Below, piece by piece: positions 6,547 to 15,236 of a DNA stretch of 27,856 bases. This DNA is from Ferroplasma sp037442045 (GTDB lineage: Archaea; Thermoplasmatota; Thermoplasmata; Thermoplasmatales; Thermoplasmataceae). The notes under the pieces are model-generated. The model made no database searches and was not told the DNA's origin. It saw only the letters and a program-made list of their open reading frames with translations. How positions within the stretch are numbered: position 1 is the stretch's first letter; every line of letters begins with the position of its first letter. The stretch covers positions 1 through 27,856 of the forward strand of contig NZ_JBBIRC010000014.1 of the NCBI RefSeq assembly GCF_037442045.1. The letters are read 5' to 3'. A program made the translations under genes and the position numbers.

Positions 6547-7491
6547 TCATTGACGATTAACAGCATGATATAAAACAGTTTCACCTGCATTTTTTGATTC
6601 TATTCTTCCTGTTCTTTCCATATGAATAAGATGTGCAATAGTTTCCACTATTGCAAAATTCTTTTCCATGTAATTCATATTTTCAAGTTTTCTCCCTCTG
6701 CTCCATTCAATAGAGGAAGCAACCGAAAATGCATTTTTCCAGTCTTTTAAGTTAGCGGATAAACTGTCCATTCTTCTATTATGATGTTCTATTATTTGAT
6801 CAATTCTCTCAGAAAAGTTTGTGAAGTTGTCCCTGTGTCCAGGATAAGCAATATCTACCTGATAATTTCTTATTTTTTTCAGGCTTTCAATATACATTCC
6901 CAGATAATCAACATTATTCATGTAAATGCTGATGTTTGGAGTTATATTGCCCAGAACATGGTCTCCTGTCATCATAGCTCTAATATCTTTTAAATAAATT
7001 GCAATAGAACCTGGAGAATGCCCAGGAACATCTATTATTTCTGTATCTTTCATTTCAATATTTTTCAGTATATTTAAATCCAGTGAAGCATAATAATCAA
7101 TGAATTTTATGGCCATATTGCCTTCAGTTATTCTGGAGTACAGTTCTTCTGGAACACCATTTGATAACATTAAATTTTTAAATTCTATGGAATATTCGCT
7201 TAAATTGTCTGTCATATATTTAATGCTGTCATAATCACTTTTTGATATATATGCCGGGATATTGTTATATCTGTTCAGGTAAAGTGCCCCACCAATGTGG
7301 TCTATATGCAGATGTGTAATTATGCACATATCAATTTTTGAAAGGTCAATAGAATTTTTTATTTCATTATAAGCATTTTCAGACATTCCAGTATCAACAA
7401 TGTAATTATAATCACCTGATACATGGTATATATTTGCAGTTTTTAATGCCCTGATTTCTATGGGTACTGTGAGTTTTTTCACAGAGTTCAT
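6547..7491 (-). CDS. MBL-fold metallo-hydrolase
   Basis: A 314-residue metallo-beta-lactamase-fold hydrolase with a complete di-metal site. H60-x-H62-x-D64-H65 is in THLHIDHIGG, H158 in PGHSPGS, D177 in MTGDH and H219 in YPGH. These residues bind two Zn or Fe ions that activate water. The layout, with a C-terminal helical domain of about 90 residues after the last His, matches glyoxalase-II/thioesterase-like and hydroxyacyl-type MBL proteins that also carry a winged-helix-like tail (family knowledge). The substrate cannot be told; a thioester such as an acyl-CoA would fit the surrounding acyl-CoA genes. No signal peptide, so cytoplasmic. It is divergent from the MFS gene at 7603. Confidence 0.9.
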   Translation of the reverse strand: MNSVKKLTVPIEIRALKTANIYHVSGDYNYIVDTGMSENAYNEIKNSIDLSKIDMCIITHLHIDHIGGALYLNRYNNIPAYISKSDYDSIKYMTDNLSEYSIEFKNLMLSNGVPEELYSRITEGNMAIKFIDYYASLDLNILKNIEMKDTEIIDVPGHSPGSIAIYLKDIRAMMTGDHVLGNITPNISIYMNNVDYLGMYIESLKKIRNYQVDIAYPGHRDNFTNFSERIDQIIEHHNRRMDSLSANLKDWKNAFSVASSIEWSRGRKLENMNYMEKNFAIVETIAHLIHMERTGRIESKNAGETVLYHAVNRQ

Positions 7492-7570
7492 TTCTCTAGA
7501 TATAATGATGCTTAATTAACAATTACTATAAGGCATAAATAACAAATTTATTGCTAAAATATTAACTAGT

Positions 7571-7602
7571 TTATATAAATTACGAAGTAAGGTGAAAGCT
7601 AA
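7571..7602 (+). promoter_or_regulatory. TATA box and ribosome-binding-like site before the MFS gene
   Basis: TTTATATAAA at 7570-7579 is a strong TATA box. AGGTGA at 7590-7595 lies 7 nt before the ATG at 7603. A start site 25 nt past the TATA box would fall near the ATG and leave the GGTGA untranscribed, so the two signals compete. Transcription may start further upstream. Confidence 0.45.
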
Positions 7603-8751
7603 ATGAAAAGCGGCAGTAAGAATTATTCACACATTGTTGAAATATCTATTGCTTCATTTTCAATGAATTCTACTCTTAGATTCTTTATCCCTGTTCTCAT
7701 TCCTTTACTGGTGTCATCATTAAATATTACAGTGGAGCTTGGATCGCTTTTAATAACTGCCTACTGGTTTGCCTATACACTTTTCCAGATTCCTGCCGGG
7801 GTTATATCCGATCGCATTGGCGTAGCCAGAATGGCAAAAATTTCTTTTGTTTTAATGGCTTTATCGTTTTCATTATTTTATTTTTTTAAAAATTCATATT
7901 ATGCAATATTTATAATTCAATTTATTTTGGGATCTTTTTCTGCAGCTGTGTATGTTTCCGATACATCAGTAGTGCAAAAATGGCTACCCACAACGCTGAG
8001 ATCAACATTTGTAGGGATATACCAGACAGGATTCTTTATTGGGGCATCGCTTGGCGAATATTTAATCCTCAGAACATTGTCCATTGGTTTTCAGTTTACA
8101 TTTATTTTAATCATTGCAATACTTATAACTGTTGCAGTTTTAAATTACATATTCTTAAAGGAACCGGAACATAATAAAATCGAAAAACATGGGAAGATAA
8201 ATAAAAAAATAGCCTACGTTGCTATGATAAGGTTCTCTGCAGGTTTTATATATATCGGATTCGTTACACTTTTTACAACATTTATTGTATTTGATCATCT
8301 GGTTCCATATCCTGATGCGTATTTATATGCATGGATCCCTGCTGCAGGTGGAATTATAACATCCCCAATTGGTGGAATGGTCTCGAGAAAATTGAAAAAT
8401 GGAAAATCCCTTGTGTCCATTTTGCCGGTTATTATTCTTGCACTAATGATAATGTCAATGAATTATGTATATGTTACTGCAATATTCATCATGTCTTTTA
8501 TGACAGGAATGCTTTATGGCCTCTATGCCGGGCCTTCCATGGGCATGGCTTCAGATTTTAGCGGAAGTGACAGAAATCTTGCATCATCAAGCAGCATTTT
8601 GAATTTCAGTTCACAGGTTGGTGGGACAATATCACCGTTGCTAATTGGATTATTATTTTCTATTTATGGAAATTTTAAAGCTGCATTTATTATAATAGGT
8701 TTAATTTCTATAATTGTACTTATATTTCCCTTAATAAGGCTAAAAATTTAA
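7603..8751 (+). CDS. Major facilitator superfamily transporter (DHA1-like)
   Basis: A 382-residue membrane protein with about 12 predicted helices in two six-helix halves. Between helices 2 and 3 it carries the family signature as FQIPAGVISDRIGVARMAKI (G-x-x-x-D-R-x-G), and a weaker copy with SPIGGMVSRKLKNGKSL lies between helices 8 and 9. Export of a drug or metabolite, or uptake of an organic acid, coupled to protons is the general role. Substrate unknown. It is slightly short for the family but complete at both ends. It converges with the acyl-CoA synthetase gene with only 2 nt between stops, and its divergent neighbour is the MBL-fold hydrolase. Confidence 0.9.
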   Translation: MKSGSKNYSHIVEISIASFSMNSTLRFFIPVLIPLLVSSLNITVELGSLLITAYWFAYTLFQIPAGVISDRIGVARMAKISFVLMALSFSLFYFFKNSYYAIFIIQFILGSFSAAVYVSDTSVVQKWLPTTLRSTFVGIYQTGFFIGASLGEYLILRTLSIGFQFTFILIIAILITVAVLNYIFLKEPEHNKIEKHGKINKKIAYVAMIRFSAGFIYIGFVTLFTTFIVFDHLVPYPDAYLYAWIPAAGGIITSPIGGMVSRKLKNGKSLVSILPVIILALMIMSMNYVYVTAIFIMSFMTGMLYGLYAGPSMGMASDFSGSDRNLASSSSILNFSSQVGGTISPLLIGLLFSIYGNFKAAFIIIGLISIIVLIFPLIRLKI

Positions 8752-8753
8752 AA

Positions 8754-10259
8754 TTATTTTATTTTTCTCAGTGCTGCTTTATCTATTTTCCCAGTACTGG
8801 TCAGAGGCATTTCCTCTATAATAATAAATTCAACCGGAATCCACCATTTATTTATATGCCCTTTAGAAGCTTTTAATTCCATAAATTCCCTTAAATCCTG
8901 AATGTTTATGGTTTCAGTAACTTTGAGCCATGCCACGGGTTTCTCTCCCCATTTCTCATCCTCAATTCCAGTTGCTGCTGCAATTTCTATTCCCGGGTAT
9001 TCAGAAATTATCGATTCTATAATAGATGTGGGTATCCATTCCCCGCCGCTTTTTATAACGTCCTTTACCCGGTCCAGTATTTTTATTCCGCCGTCCGATG
9101 CCATAGAAGCAACATCGCCTGTTTTAAACCAGCCATTCTCATATTCATTTCCATCAGAGTGATTCAGATATTTTCCAGGCAGCCATGGAGCTTTAACCCA
9201 TAATTCACCGATATTCCCATTATCAACTATTTTTCCTTCGCCGTCTCTTACAGTAGCATCTACCATTGGAACTGGATAAGTTACCGACCTCAATGTTTCA
9301 TCTCCTGCTTTTCCAAGTGAAATTGAAGTGGCAAGCATATCTGTTCCTCCGTAAATTGTTGAAAATTTAATATTCCTGGCATTAAGTGCTTTTGCCAGGC
9401 CGGAGTTAATTGGAGAACCGCCAATGAGCATCTTAATTCCAGAGAGAATATTCTCTTTATCATGCGCAATGAGATCGTAAACCATAGTTGGAACCGCATT
9501 GATCCAGGTTACTTTATTTTTCTTTATTTCATTTAAAACCTTTTCCGCATTGTATTTTCCTGTCATTATATAATCTGTTCCCAGGTAAGCGGCATGAAAT
9601 GCAGAACCCCACGACCAAATATGGTAAAATGGAATAAGTGAAAGAATTTTATCCCTATAATTTAAGGATGCAGGTGTTTTGAATAATCCAAGTTGATAGA
9701 GGATGCTTAAGCCCCCATTAACAGCTTTCTCATTGGTATAAAGTACCTCTTTTGGTTTTCCTGTAGTTCCTGATGTGAATAATATTGAATAATTATCATT
9801 TCCACCTGTTCTTTCTTCCCTGTGAATATCACTGTTTAATAAATCTTTGAATTTGATATAATTATCATTATTTGATATGGATATAACATGATCTGCTTCA
9901 AAACTCTTTCCCATGCCTGCATTCAAAAACTCCTCAGAAGCAAATACATATTCAGAACCAGATTCTTTAACAGTTTCCATTGCCATATTCCATGGAAGTT
10001 TTATATTAACCGGGTAAATAACAGAACCTGTCATGCTGGAAGCAAATAATAGCTCCATAAATTCTTTGGAGTTATAATCGGCAACTGCAATAACCGTTCC
10101 ATTTGAAATGCCCATTTTATTCATGGATGTTGCAATTCTGGATACTTCCTGGAAAAGTTTTCTGTATGTAATATAATTTTTTCCATATATTACTTTATTT
10201 TCTGGAAAAATACTGGACGCCCTTCTTAAAATATCAATTATTGTAAAGCCATTTCCCAT
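8754..10259 (-). CDS. Acyl-CoA synthetase (AMP-forming)
   Basis: A 501-residue member of the adenylate-forming ANL family. It activates a carboxylic acid with ATP to an acyl-adenylate and then to acyl-CoA. Motifs in order: the P-loop FTSGTTGKPK (161-170), the YGGTDM motif near residue 305 (the usual YG.TE has Asp for Glu), NGWFKTGD (hinge Asp region), DRVKDVIKSGGEW, and the catalytic Lys K491 in STGKIDK. It lies 8 nt after the AidB-like acyl-CoA dehydrogenase gene on the same strand, so the two are almost certainly an operon that activates and then desaturates an acid. Chain length is not obvious; medium-chain or aromatic acids are both possible. Soluble, cytoplasmic. Confidence 0.95.
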   Translation of the reverse strand: MGNGFTIIDILRRASSIFPENKVIYGKNYITYRKLFQEVSRIATSMNKMGISNGTVIAVADYNSKEFMELLFASSMTGSVIYPVNIKLPWNMAMETVKESGSEYVFASEEFLNAGMGKSFEADHVISISNNDNYIKFKDLLNSDIHREERTGGNDNYSILFTSGTTGKPKEVLYTNEKAVNGGLSILYQLGLFKTPASLNYRDKILSLIPFYHIWSWGSAFHAAYLGTDYIMTGKYNAEKVLNEIKKNKVTWINAVPTMVYDLIAHDKENILSGIKMLIGGSPINSGLAKALNARNIKFSTIYGGTDMLATSISLGKAGDETLRSVTYPVPMVDATVRDGEGKIVDNGNIGELWVKAPWLPGKYLNHSDGNEYENGWFKTGDVASMASDGGIKILDRVKDVIKSGGEWIPTSIIESIISEYPGIEIAAATGIEDEKWGEKPVAWLKVTETINIQDLREFMELKASKGHINKWWIPVEFIIIEEMPLTSTGKIDKAALRKIK

Positions 10260-10267
10260 ATTATCGC

Positions 10268-11929
10268 CTAATTTTTTATAGCCCTCTGCTCTCTGTCAAT
10301 ATGTATGAGGCTATCAGCATCAGCACTATTATCGTAATCTTCTCTTTTCACATATCTTTCAGCATACAATTTTCCTGCTTTTTTAAAATCAATATTCCCT
10401 GTTTTATTCCCTATTTGCATTAAAAGCAGTGCAGCCATAGAATGCCCCATTGTTTCCATAATATATTTTGCATGGAACTGAGCTTCTTCAGTGTCCATAA
10501 TAAGTAATTTTTCTATGCCGTCTTTTAGAAGTTTATAACATGATTCTGCAGTATTTTTTTCTTCCTTTATTTCTGAAACGAGTTCTTTAAAATCTGAAAG
10601 CAATTGGATATGCGCCTTTTTTCTCATTATCGCTTCAAGCATATCAAGGGCTTGAATATTGCTGGCACCTTCCCATATTGGTGTTATAAGTGCTTCCCTG
10701 TGCCACCGTTCCACCGGAAATTCTGATAAAAATCCTATGCCTCCATGCAACTCTGTGGCCATCTGTGTAATTTTTGCAGATGAATCAGCTGTTATATTTT
10801 TTACAATATGTGTCATTAATCTTGTATAATTGTATTCATCATCATATGGTGGCTTTGAGTGTATGGAATTGTTAAACAATTGAATAGACTTAAATGTAAG
10901 TGCTATAGAACCTTCCAGAAGCACTTCCATATCAAGCAAATCTTTCTTTATTCCGGGATGTTCGATGAGAGTATTCCCAAAAGTTTTTCTTTTCATGGAA
11001 TAATAATATGCTTCAAGGTATGCCTTGCGGGCTATTCCACAGGCTGCCGCTGCATTATCAAGGCGAGAAACCATTAAATCTTCAGTTATATAATAAATTG
11101 CTTTTCCAGCATCACCGATCATATAAGCTTCGGAACTGTCCAATTCTACTTCGCCTGAAGGTACACTCTTTGTTGCACTCTTTTCTTTTAGCCGCCTGAG
11201 ATTATAATTCAGTTTTCCAGCGCTGTTTTTTCTTGGTAGCAGGAATAATGAAAGACCTTTGGCACCATAATTATCCCCATGAAATGCAGAAGTCAGTGAA
11301 ACATCTGCAAGCCCTGCATTGCTTGCAAAGTATTTATCGCCAGTTAGATACCACGCATTTCTTCCCGATTCTGCTATTGTTTGATTTGCACCAAGATCAC
11401 TTCCTCCCTGAATTTCTGTAAACCATGTCGCACCCAGTAAGGTGTCATTTGTATCACCAATTAATCCCGGTACGTAATTTTTAAGCTCCTCAGGTGCATA
11501 TTTATGTATTGCATAAGCAGTCTGGTGCGTTAATGTCAGTATGCAATATATTCCAGGATCAGCTATCAGATATCCCATGGCATAATGTTCCATAATATTT
11601 TTACCATGAAAATATGGCCTGCTAATGCCATATTTATGTATAAGTGTTTCAAGTACGTTTTTTTCAAGAGGATTTATAAGAACATTATCTATTCTTTCAC
11701 CGTTTATTCCCCACATTCTCTGGGCTGGAGGAGATATTTTATCTATATAATCTGTGGCTTCATATAACTCTTTTCCTGCATATTCGCCTAGTGAACTTAA
11801 ATCAAGGCGTTTCCCAAGATAGAATTCCAAAATTTCCTGAAAAGGCTTATCTATATTGTAATGGTTTTTTCCATATATATTTGATATATAGGAGTATGTA
11901 TCATCCATATCAATATAAGTATAGTCCAT
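10268..11929 (-). CDS. AidB-like acyl-CoA dehydrogenase
   Basis: A 553-residue FAD flavoprotein, longer than ordinary short- and medium-chain acyl-CoA dehydrogenases (about 380) and close to AidB (about 540). The FAD/substrate motif is ATWFTEIQGGSDLGANQT (167-184), as in AidB's TE.QGGSDV. ATELHGGIGFLSEFPVERWH (391-410) and TPIWEGASNIQALDML (416-431) follow. E420 in IWEG aligns with the catalytic base of acyl-CoA dehydrogenases, so real dehydrogenase activity is plausible. E. coli AidB is linked to alkylation damage, but archaeal relatives sit, as here, with fatty-acid genes (inference). An AT-rich TATA candidate at about 11952-11965 lies 25-30 nt upstream of the ATG. First gene of a two-gene operon with the acyl-CoA synthetase; divergent from the methyltransferase gene. 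Confidence 0.9.
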   Translation of the reverse strand: MDYTYIDMDDTYSYISNIYGKNHYNIDKPFQEILEFYLGKRLDLSSLGEYAGKELYEATDYIDKISPPAQRMWGINGERIDNVLINPLEKNVLETLIHKYGISRPYFHGKNIMEHYAMGYLIADPGIYCILTLTHQTAYAIHKYAPEELKNYVPGLIGDTNDTLLGATWFTEIQGGSDLGANQTIAESGRNAWYLTGDKYFASNAGLADVSLTSAFHGDNYGAKGLSLFLLPRKNSAGKLNYNLRRLKEKSATKSVPSGEVELDSSEAYMIGDAGKAIYYITEDLMVSRLDNAAAACGIARKAYLEAYYYSMKRKTFGNTLIEHPGIKKDLLDMEVLLEGSIALTFKSIQLFNNSIHSKPPYDDEYNYTRLMTHIVKNITADSSAKITQMATELHGGIGFLSEFPVERWHREALITPIWEGASNIQALDMLEAIMRKKAHIQLLSDFKELVSEIKEEKNTAESCYKLLKDGIEKLLIMDTEEAQFHAKYIMETMGHSMAALLLMQIGNKTGNIDFKKAGKLYAERYVKREDYDNSADADSLIHIDREQRAIKN

Positions 11930-11983
11930 ATTTAAATTTATGTTACCGGAAAAATATTAAATTTATGCCATTTTCATTAAATA

Positions 11984-12010
11984 GTTTATAATAATATCAA
12001 TAAACAATAT
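11984..12010 (+). promoter_or_regulatory. TATA box of the adenine methyltransferase gene
   Basis: GTTTATAATA at 11984-11993 is centred about 23 nt before the ATG at 12011, indicating a leaderless transcript. No Shine-Dalgarno sequence is seen. Confidence 0.45.
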
Positions 12011-12784
12011 ATGCTTAAAATAATGAAATATCCAGGATCAAAAACTATAATCATCGACGAAATTCAGAGAATATACGATCTTTCTGCCTCGTCTACTTTT
12101 GTGGATGTGTTTGCCGGATCAGGGTCTGTAATTCTAAATATAAGGGCAGTAAACACTGTATATAATGACCTTAATAGAGACCTCTATACATTATTTTCCG
12201 TGCTGAAGAATAATTTTTCACCACTTTATAAAGCAGCAGATGCACTTGCAAAAGATAGAAAAATGTTTTTTGATTATTATGATGGCCGTATAGTAATTGA
12301 CATAGGCAATCCTGATGTTGAACGGGCATTTGCAACTTTCTTTAATTTTAATGCGGGCTTTGGTGGAATGGGTGAAACTTACGGGAAAAAAGATAAATCG
12401 CTATATGGAACTTACCGCAAAAATGTAGCAAATCTACTGATAGCAGAACCAAAAATAAGGAAAATGAAAATAGAAAATATGGATTTTCGGGAAATAATAG
12501 ATAAATATGATGACCAAAACACATTTTTTTATCTGGATCCGCCATATCCTGGAAAAAACTGGTATGTACACAACTTTCTTGAAAATGATTTCACCGATCT
12601 GAATGATACAATAAACAAAATTCACGGTACATATTTAATAAATTTCAATTCAATGGACAATTTGCCCGTCAAAGTATTTGGAAAACCTTCCTTTGTAAAG
12701 GAATATGCAAATGAAAATGGGAGGCCTGGAGAAAAAAACTCTAAGAAGTTTTCATTCTATACTAATAAAAGCATAAAACTATAA
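12011..12784 (+). CDS. D12-class (Dam-like) DNA adenine N6-methyltransferase, orphan
   Basis: A 257-residue enzyme that transfers a methyl group from S-adenosylmethionine to N6 of adenine in a short DNA site. The D12 class layout is clear. The N-terminal MKYPGSKT block (5-12) corresponds to the usual K.PGGK, then comes the SAM-binding FVDVFAGSGSV (30-40), YNDLN (51-55), and the catalytic motif DPPY (176-179) in FFYLDPPYPGK. The FNAGFGG region (113-119) lies in the target-recognition part. Length is normal. No restriction endonuclease gene is next to it, so it is probably an orphan methylase with a role in replication, repair or regulation. GATC is the commonest target for this class, but the site cannot be read from the sequence. 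Confidence 0.92.
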   Translation: MLKIMKYPGSKTIIIDEIQRIYDLSASSTFVDVFAGSGSVILNIRAVNTVYNDLNRDLYTLFSVLKNNFSPLYKAADALAKDRKMFFDYYDGRIVIDIGNPDVERAFATFFNFNAGFGGMGETYGKKDKSLYGTYRKNVANLLIAEPKIRKMKIENMDFREIIDKYDDQNTFFYLDPPYPGKNWYVHNFLENDFTDLNDTINKIHGTYLINFNSMDNLPVKVFGKPSFVKEYANENGRPGEKNSKKFSFYTNKSIKL

Positions 12785-12965
12785 ACAAACTTTATGGGAG
12801 GAAGAAATAAATCTGATAATCAGTTATTTTCTAAAAATTTAAAAATTGTGATAATGGTGAACACTTTTTGAATGTTAATATATATTTTTAGTTGATAGAA
12901 CCGGATTAAAACAATGAAAAAAAATTCATATAATATTTATTCATAATACTTATATGTAAGATTTT
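12785..12965. other. Intergenic promoter region
   Basis: No gene seen. TAATATTTAT at 12931-12940 is centred about 30 nt before the GTG start at 12966 and is the likely TATA box of the HtpX-like gene. Confidence 0.4.
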
Positions 12966-13673
12966 GTGGACATATCCTTCTATAGAAATAAGTATTTAAT
13001 ACTAATTTTGGTATTTGTCATTCTTGTTCTGGAATATCTTCTTGCTTATTTTGCATCCCCTCCAAAGATCACCATTAACTCTTTTTATTTATCATCCTTT
13101 ATTTTGCTTCCTTTAGTTATTGTGTTATATATTAAATTCTTGTACTGTTCAAATTATAAAGGCTCAAAAATTATGATAGAAAATCTAAAATTATCCGATT
13201 TTAGAAACGATTCCAATGTAAATACCTATAAATTGTTTGATAAAAATATAAAATATCCTGCATTTTTGGTTATAAAAGCCAGGCCTTTTATATTTATTAA
13301 TGAAGAATACAATAAAAAACTTAGTTTGGAGGAACGAAATGCAGTAATCTGGCATATGCTTTTTCATTATAAGCAAAGAAGATTTTATAAATTTTATCTC
13401 TACCTTCTTTTCCTGTTCCTTGTTATTATTTTTGATCTGGAAATAATCACACTCTCATATTTTATACTTTATGGTTTTTCGAAATTTGAATATTCTCATT
13501 TATTTTCAATTATTGAATTTCCAGTTATTATGTTTCTATTTCTTTTAAATTTATTTTCATTTAATTATAGCCTTGAAGTAAATGCTGACAAATATGCTTC
13601 ATACGAATTTAAAGCAAATGAGGCCATAGTATCAGCCAATAACAAAGCTATCGAGTTTATCATGGACAATTAA
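12966..13673 (+). CDS. HtpX-like (M48) membrane protein with a degenerate, probably inactive protease site
   Basis: A 235-residue protein with the topology of M48 membrane zinc proteases such as HtpX. Two N-terminal helices (about 9-30 and 41-60) and a cytoplasmic loop lead to the zinc motif. Two more helices (about 142-168 and 183-200) precede the third-ligand motif. The motif that should read H-E-x-x-H is HMLFH (130-134) in NAVIWHMLFHYKQRR, so the catalytic Glu is Met. The third-ligand block E-x-x-A-D is kept (E204..D208, in SLEVNADKYASYE). Two His and one Glu could still bind zinc but hydrolysis is not expected. Start is GTG at 12966 after a TATA box. The frame stops at 13671-13673 with a coding-like continuation beyond. 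It is shorter than HtpX (about 290), so C-terminal truncation is likely. Confidence 0.65.
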   Translation: MDISFYRNKYLILILVFVILVLEYLLAYFASPPKITINSFYLSSFILLPLVIVLYIKFLYCSNYKGSKIMIENLKLSDFRNDSNVNTYKLFDKNIKYPAFLVIKARPFIFINEEYNKKLSLEERNAVIWHMLFHYKQRRFYKFYLYLLFLFLVIIFDLEIITLSYFILYGFSKFEYSHLFSIIEFPVIMFLFLLNLFSFNYSLEVNADKYASYEFKANEAIVSANNKAIEFIMDN

Positions 13674-13867
13674 TCCAGTGAAATCCACGACAAATATAAA
13701 AAATATTATGAAATAAGAAATAGAAGAATTTTAAAGAATTCTTCCCGGGTCAATTCCAAATGGTAATCAATGATAATACAAATTGTGTATCGTATCCGTA
13801 TGAGAATTCCGGTGAATTCAAAGCATTGGGAAATATGGAAAAGTATAGACAGGATATTTTTAATTGA
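13674..13867 (+). pseudogene. Possible decayed C-terminus of the HtpX-like gene
   Basis: Directly after the TAA at 13671-13673 the same frame stays open for about 30 codons, reading SSEIHDKYKKYYEIRNRRIL and ending at a TAA near 13764. A second frame from the ATG at 13760 reads MVINDNTNCVSYPYENSGEF and on to a TGA at 13865-13867. Both look protein-like, and together they could be the missing tail of the M48-like protein, broken by one nonsense change and one frameshift. It could equally be chance reading in AT-rich DNA. Confidence 0.3.
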
Positions 13868-14079
13868 TATTACTAAATTTTTGATTTATAAAACTTTTAC
13901 TTTCCTATTCAACATAGTGTATCAAGTCGATTTTGTATTATTCATTATTTTCGTGAATCATTAATTCATTTCACAGGATTATTATGAAATCATGGCAACA
14001 AAATATAAAAAATTCGAATTTACATAAAGTTAAATTTTATAAAAATAAAAATAGTTTAGTAAAAATATTATAAATTATT
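13868..14079. other. Intergenic region before the doxDA pair
   Basis: No supportable gene. AT-rich, with several T- and A-runs. It separates the convergent ends of the HtpX-like remnant and doxA and probably contains both terminators. Confidence 0.35.
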
Positions 14080-14658
14080 TTAGAATGTTACATCTGCTGT
14101 TGCAAATGGAGCTTTCTGTGATGGTACAACAAGCGTTACCGTGTATTTTCCATGCAATTCCATATGTAAACTTGATGTTAAATCCATATGTATTGTTGCT
14201 TCATCTCCAAGAGGTATGTATATTCCGTTATATGGGGAAACTTTCACATCGGTATGATAATGATACACTGCATCTACAATACTGAATACATCCGTTGATA
14301 TATTCTGTGAAACCAGTATTATTGTACCACTGCTGTTTGTTAACTCAATTTCTGTTATCATTGCCTGATTTGGCCCATCGAGATCTGTTACATTCATGAC
14401 CAGTATAGATGAACCATTAGTAGCATTCATTGCATATGGTGAACCCTGAAATTCAACTTTAGGAACTTTTGAGTCGTTGAATAAGGGTCCATAAACATTT
14501 GCATATGCAATTTGCCCTGTTAGAAGTACAAAGGTAACAACAATCACAGCAAATATCAGAAATACTGACAGTATTTTTCCTGTAGATGTTTGATAATATT
14601 TTGTGAAGTGATGTTTCTCAAGATAGTCGTCTTTTTTGTCTTTTTTTACAGCCTTCAT
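14080..14658 (-). CDS. doxA: Thiosulfate:quinone oxidoreductase small subunit, DoxA-like
   Basis: A 192-residue protein with a charged cytoplasmic N-terminus, one membrane helix (about 29-47) and an outer beta-rich domain with several N-x-S/T sequons. The outer domain matches DoxA: VEFQGSPYAMNATNGSSI, a mid strand IITEIELTNSSG-like segment, an SPYNGIYIPLGDEATIHMDL block, and a C-terminal HGKYTVTLVVPSQ. In Acidianus, DoxD and DoxA form an enzyme that oxidises thiosulfate to tetrathionate and reduces quinone (established for that family). Here it follows DoxD by 5 nt on the same strand, the order and spacing expected for an operon. The presence of both subunits implies reduced-sulfur use by the organism. 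Confidence 0.85.
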   Translation of the reverse strand: MKAVKKDKKDDYLEKHHFTKYYQTSTGKILSVFLIFAVIVVTFVLLTGQIAYANVYGPLFNDSKVPKVEFQGSPYAMNATNGSSILVMNVTDLDGPNQAMITEIELTNSSGTIILVSQNISTDVFSIVDAVYHYHTDVKVSPYNGIYIPLGDEATIHMDLTSSLHMELHGKYTVTLVVPSQKAPFATADVTF

Positions 14659-14663
14659 TTATG

Positions 14664-15236
14664 TCACCAGAGTTTTATCCACCTGAGCAAAGGTAATTTT
14701 GATATTCCCCTGTCACCAAATTTCTTGTACAGGAAATAGTCAAGTCCCATTGCTCTTCCAGCACCTATTATCATAAGAGTCACTGACCCTGCAAATAATA
14801 GTATGCCTATCTGCCATTCATCCTCACACGTAGCGCCCAACCAAAACGCAGGCTGGAATCCTATTGCCATCATTGCACCACCAAAAGCAGCCAATCTTGT
14901 TAAGAAACCAACAACCAGCATTACGCCGGCAGTTAATTCCACAAAAGAAAAGAATGTTATAAATGGTGCTGCAAAGTTGGGATTTTCTAGGGCGAACAGT
15001 AAAAAGCCCTTGAAAAAACCGGCATGTGGCAAAAACGATACAAGTTTGTTTAAAACAAATGTAGGTGTTCCCACAGCAAGTTTATCTGGTGCAAGTACTG
15101 CTTTTCTTAAACCTCCGTCAAGATAATCCCATCCAACAGCAAATCTAAGAAACCATGTGTATAGAGTTGGGGTCATAATCTTAGTTTGACCTTCTAAACC
15201 TTTAAGGTTTGCTTCTGTAGTATTTGCATTCAACAT
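14664..15236 (-). CDS. doxD: Thiosulfate:quinone oxidoreductase large subunit, DoxD
   Basis: A 190-residue integral membrane protein with four predicted helices and the DoxD-type pattern. The first helix leads with WFLRFAVGWDYLDGGLRK, the usual R.a.G..y...G..K block. An FFSFVELTAGVMLVVGFLTR helix follows, and then a last helix ending at GRAMGLDYFLYKKFGDRG. It is the quinone-side subunit of thiosulfate:quinone oxidoreductase. First gene of a two-gene operon with doxA. A TATA box TTATATATTA (minus strand, at 15261-15270) is centred about 29 nt upstream of the ATG at 15236, so the mRNA is leaderless or nearly so. Confidence 0.88.
   Translation of the reverse strand: MLNANTTEANLKGLEGQTKIMTPTLYTWFLRFAVGWDYLDGGLRKAVLAPDKLAVGTPTFVLNKLVSFLPHAGFFKGFLLFALENPNFAAPFITFFSFVELTAGVMLVVGFLTRLAAFGGAMMAIGFQPAFWLGATCEDEWQIGILLFAGSVTLMIIGAGRAMGLDYFLYKKFGDRGISKLPLLRWIKLW

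Noticed and set aside
13770..13964. 64-codon frame as a separate membrane protein gene
   Set aside because: AT-rich composition alone yields such Phe/Ile-rich frames; there is no start signal, and another frame there reads more like protein.
14803..15126. 107-codon frame opposite doxD
   Set aside because: doxD is well supported by motifs and promoter; the opposite frame has no family resemblance.
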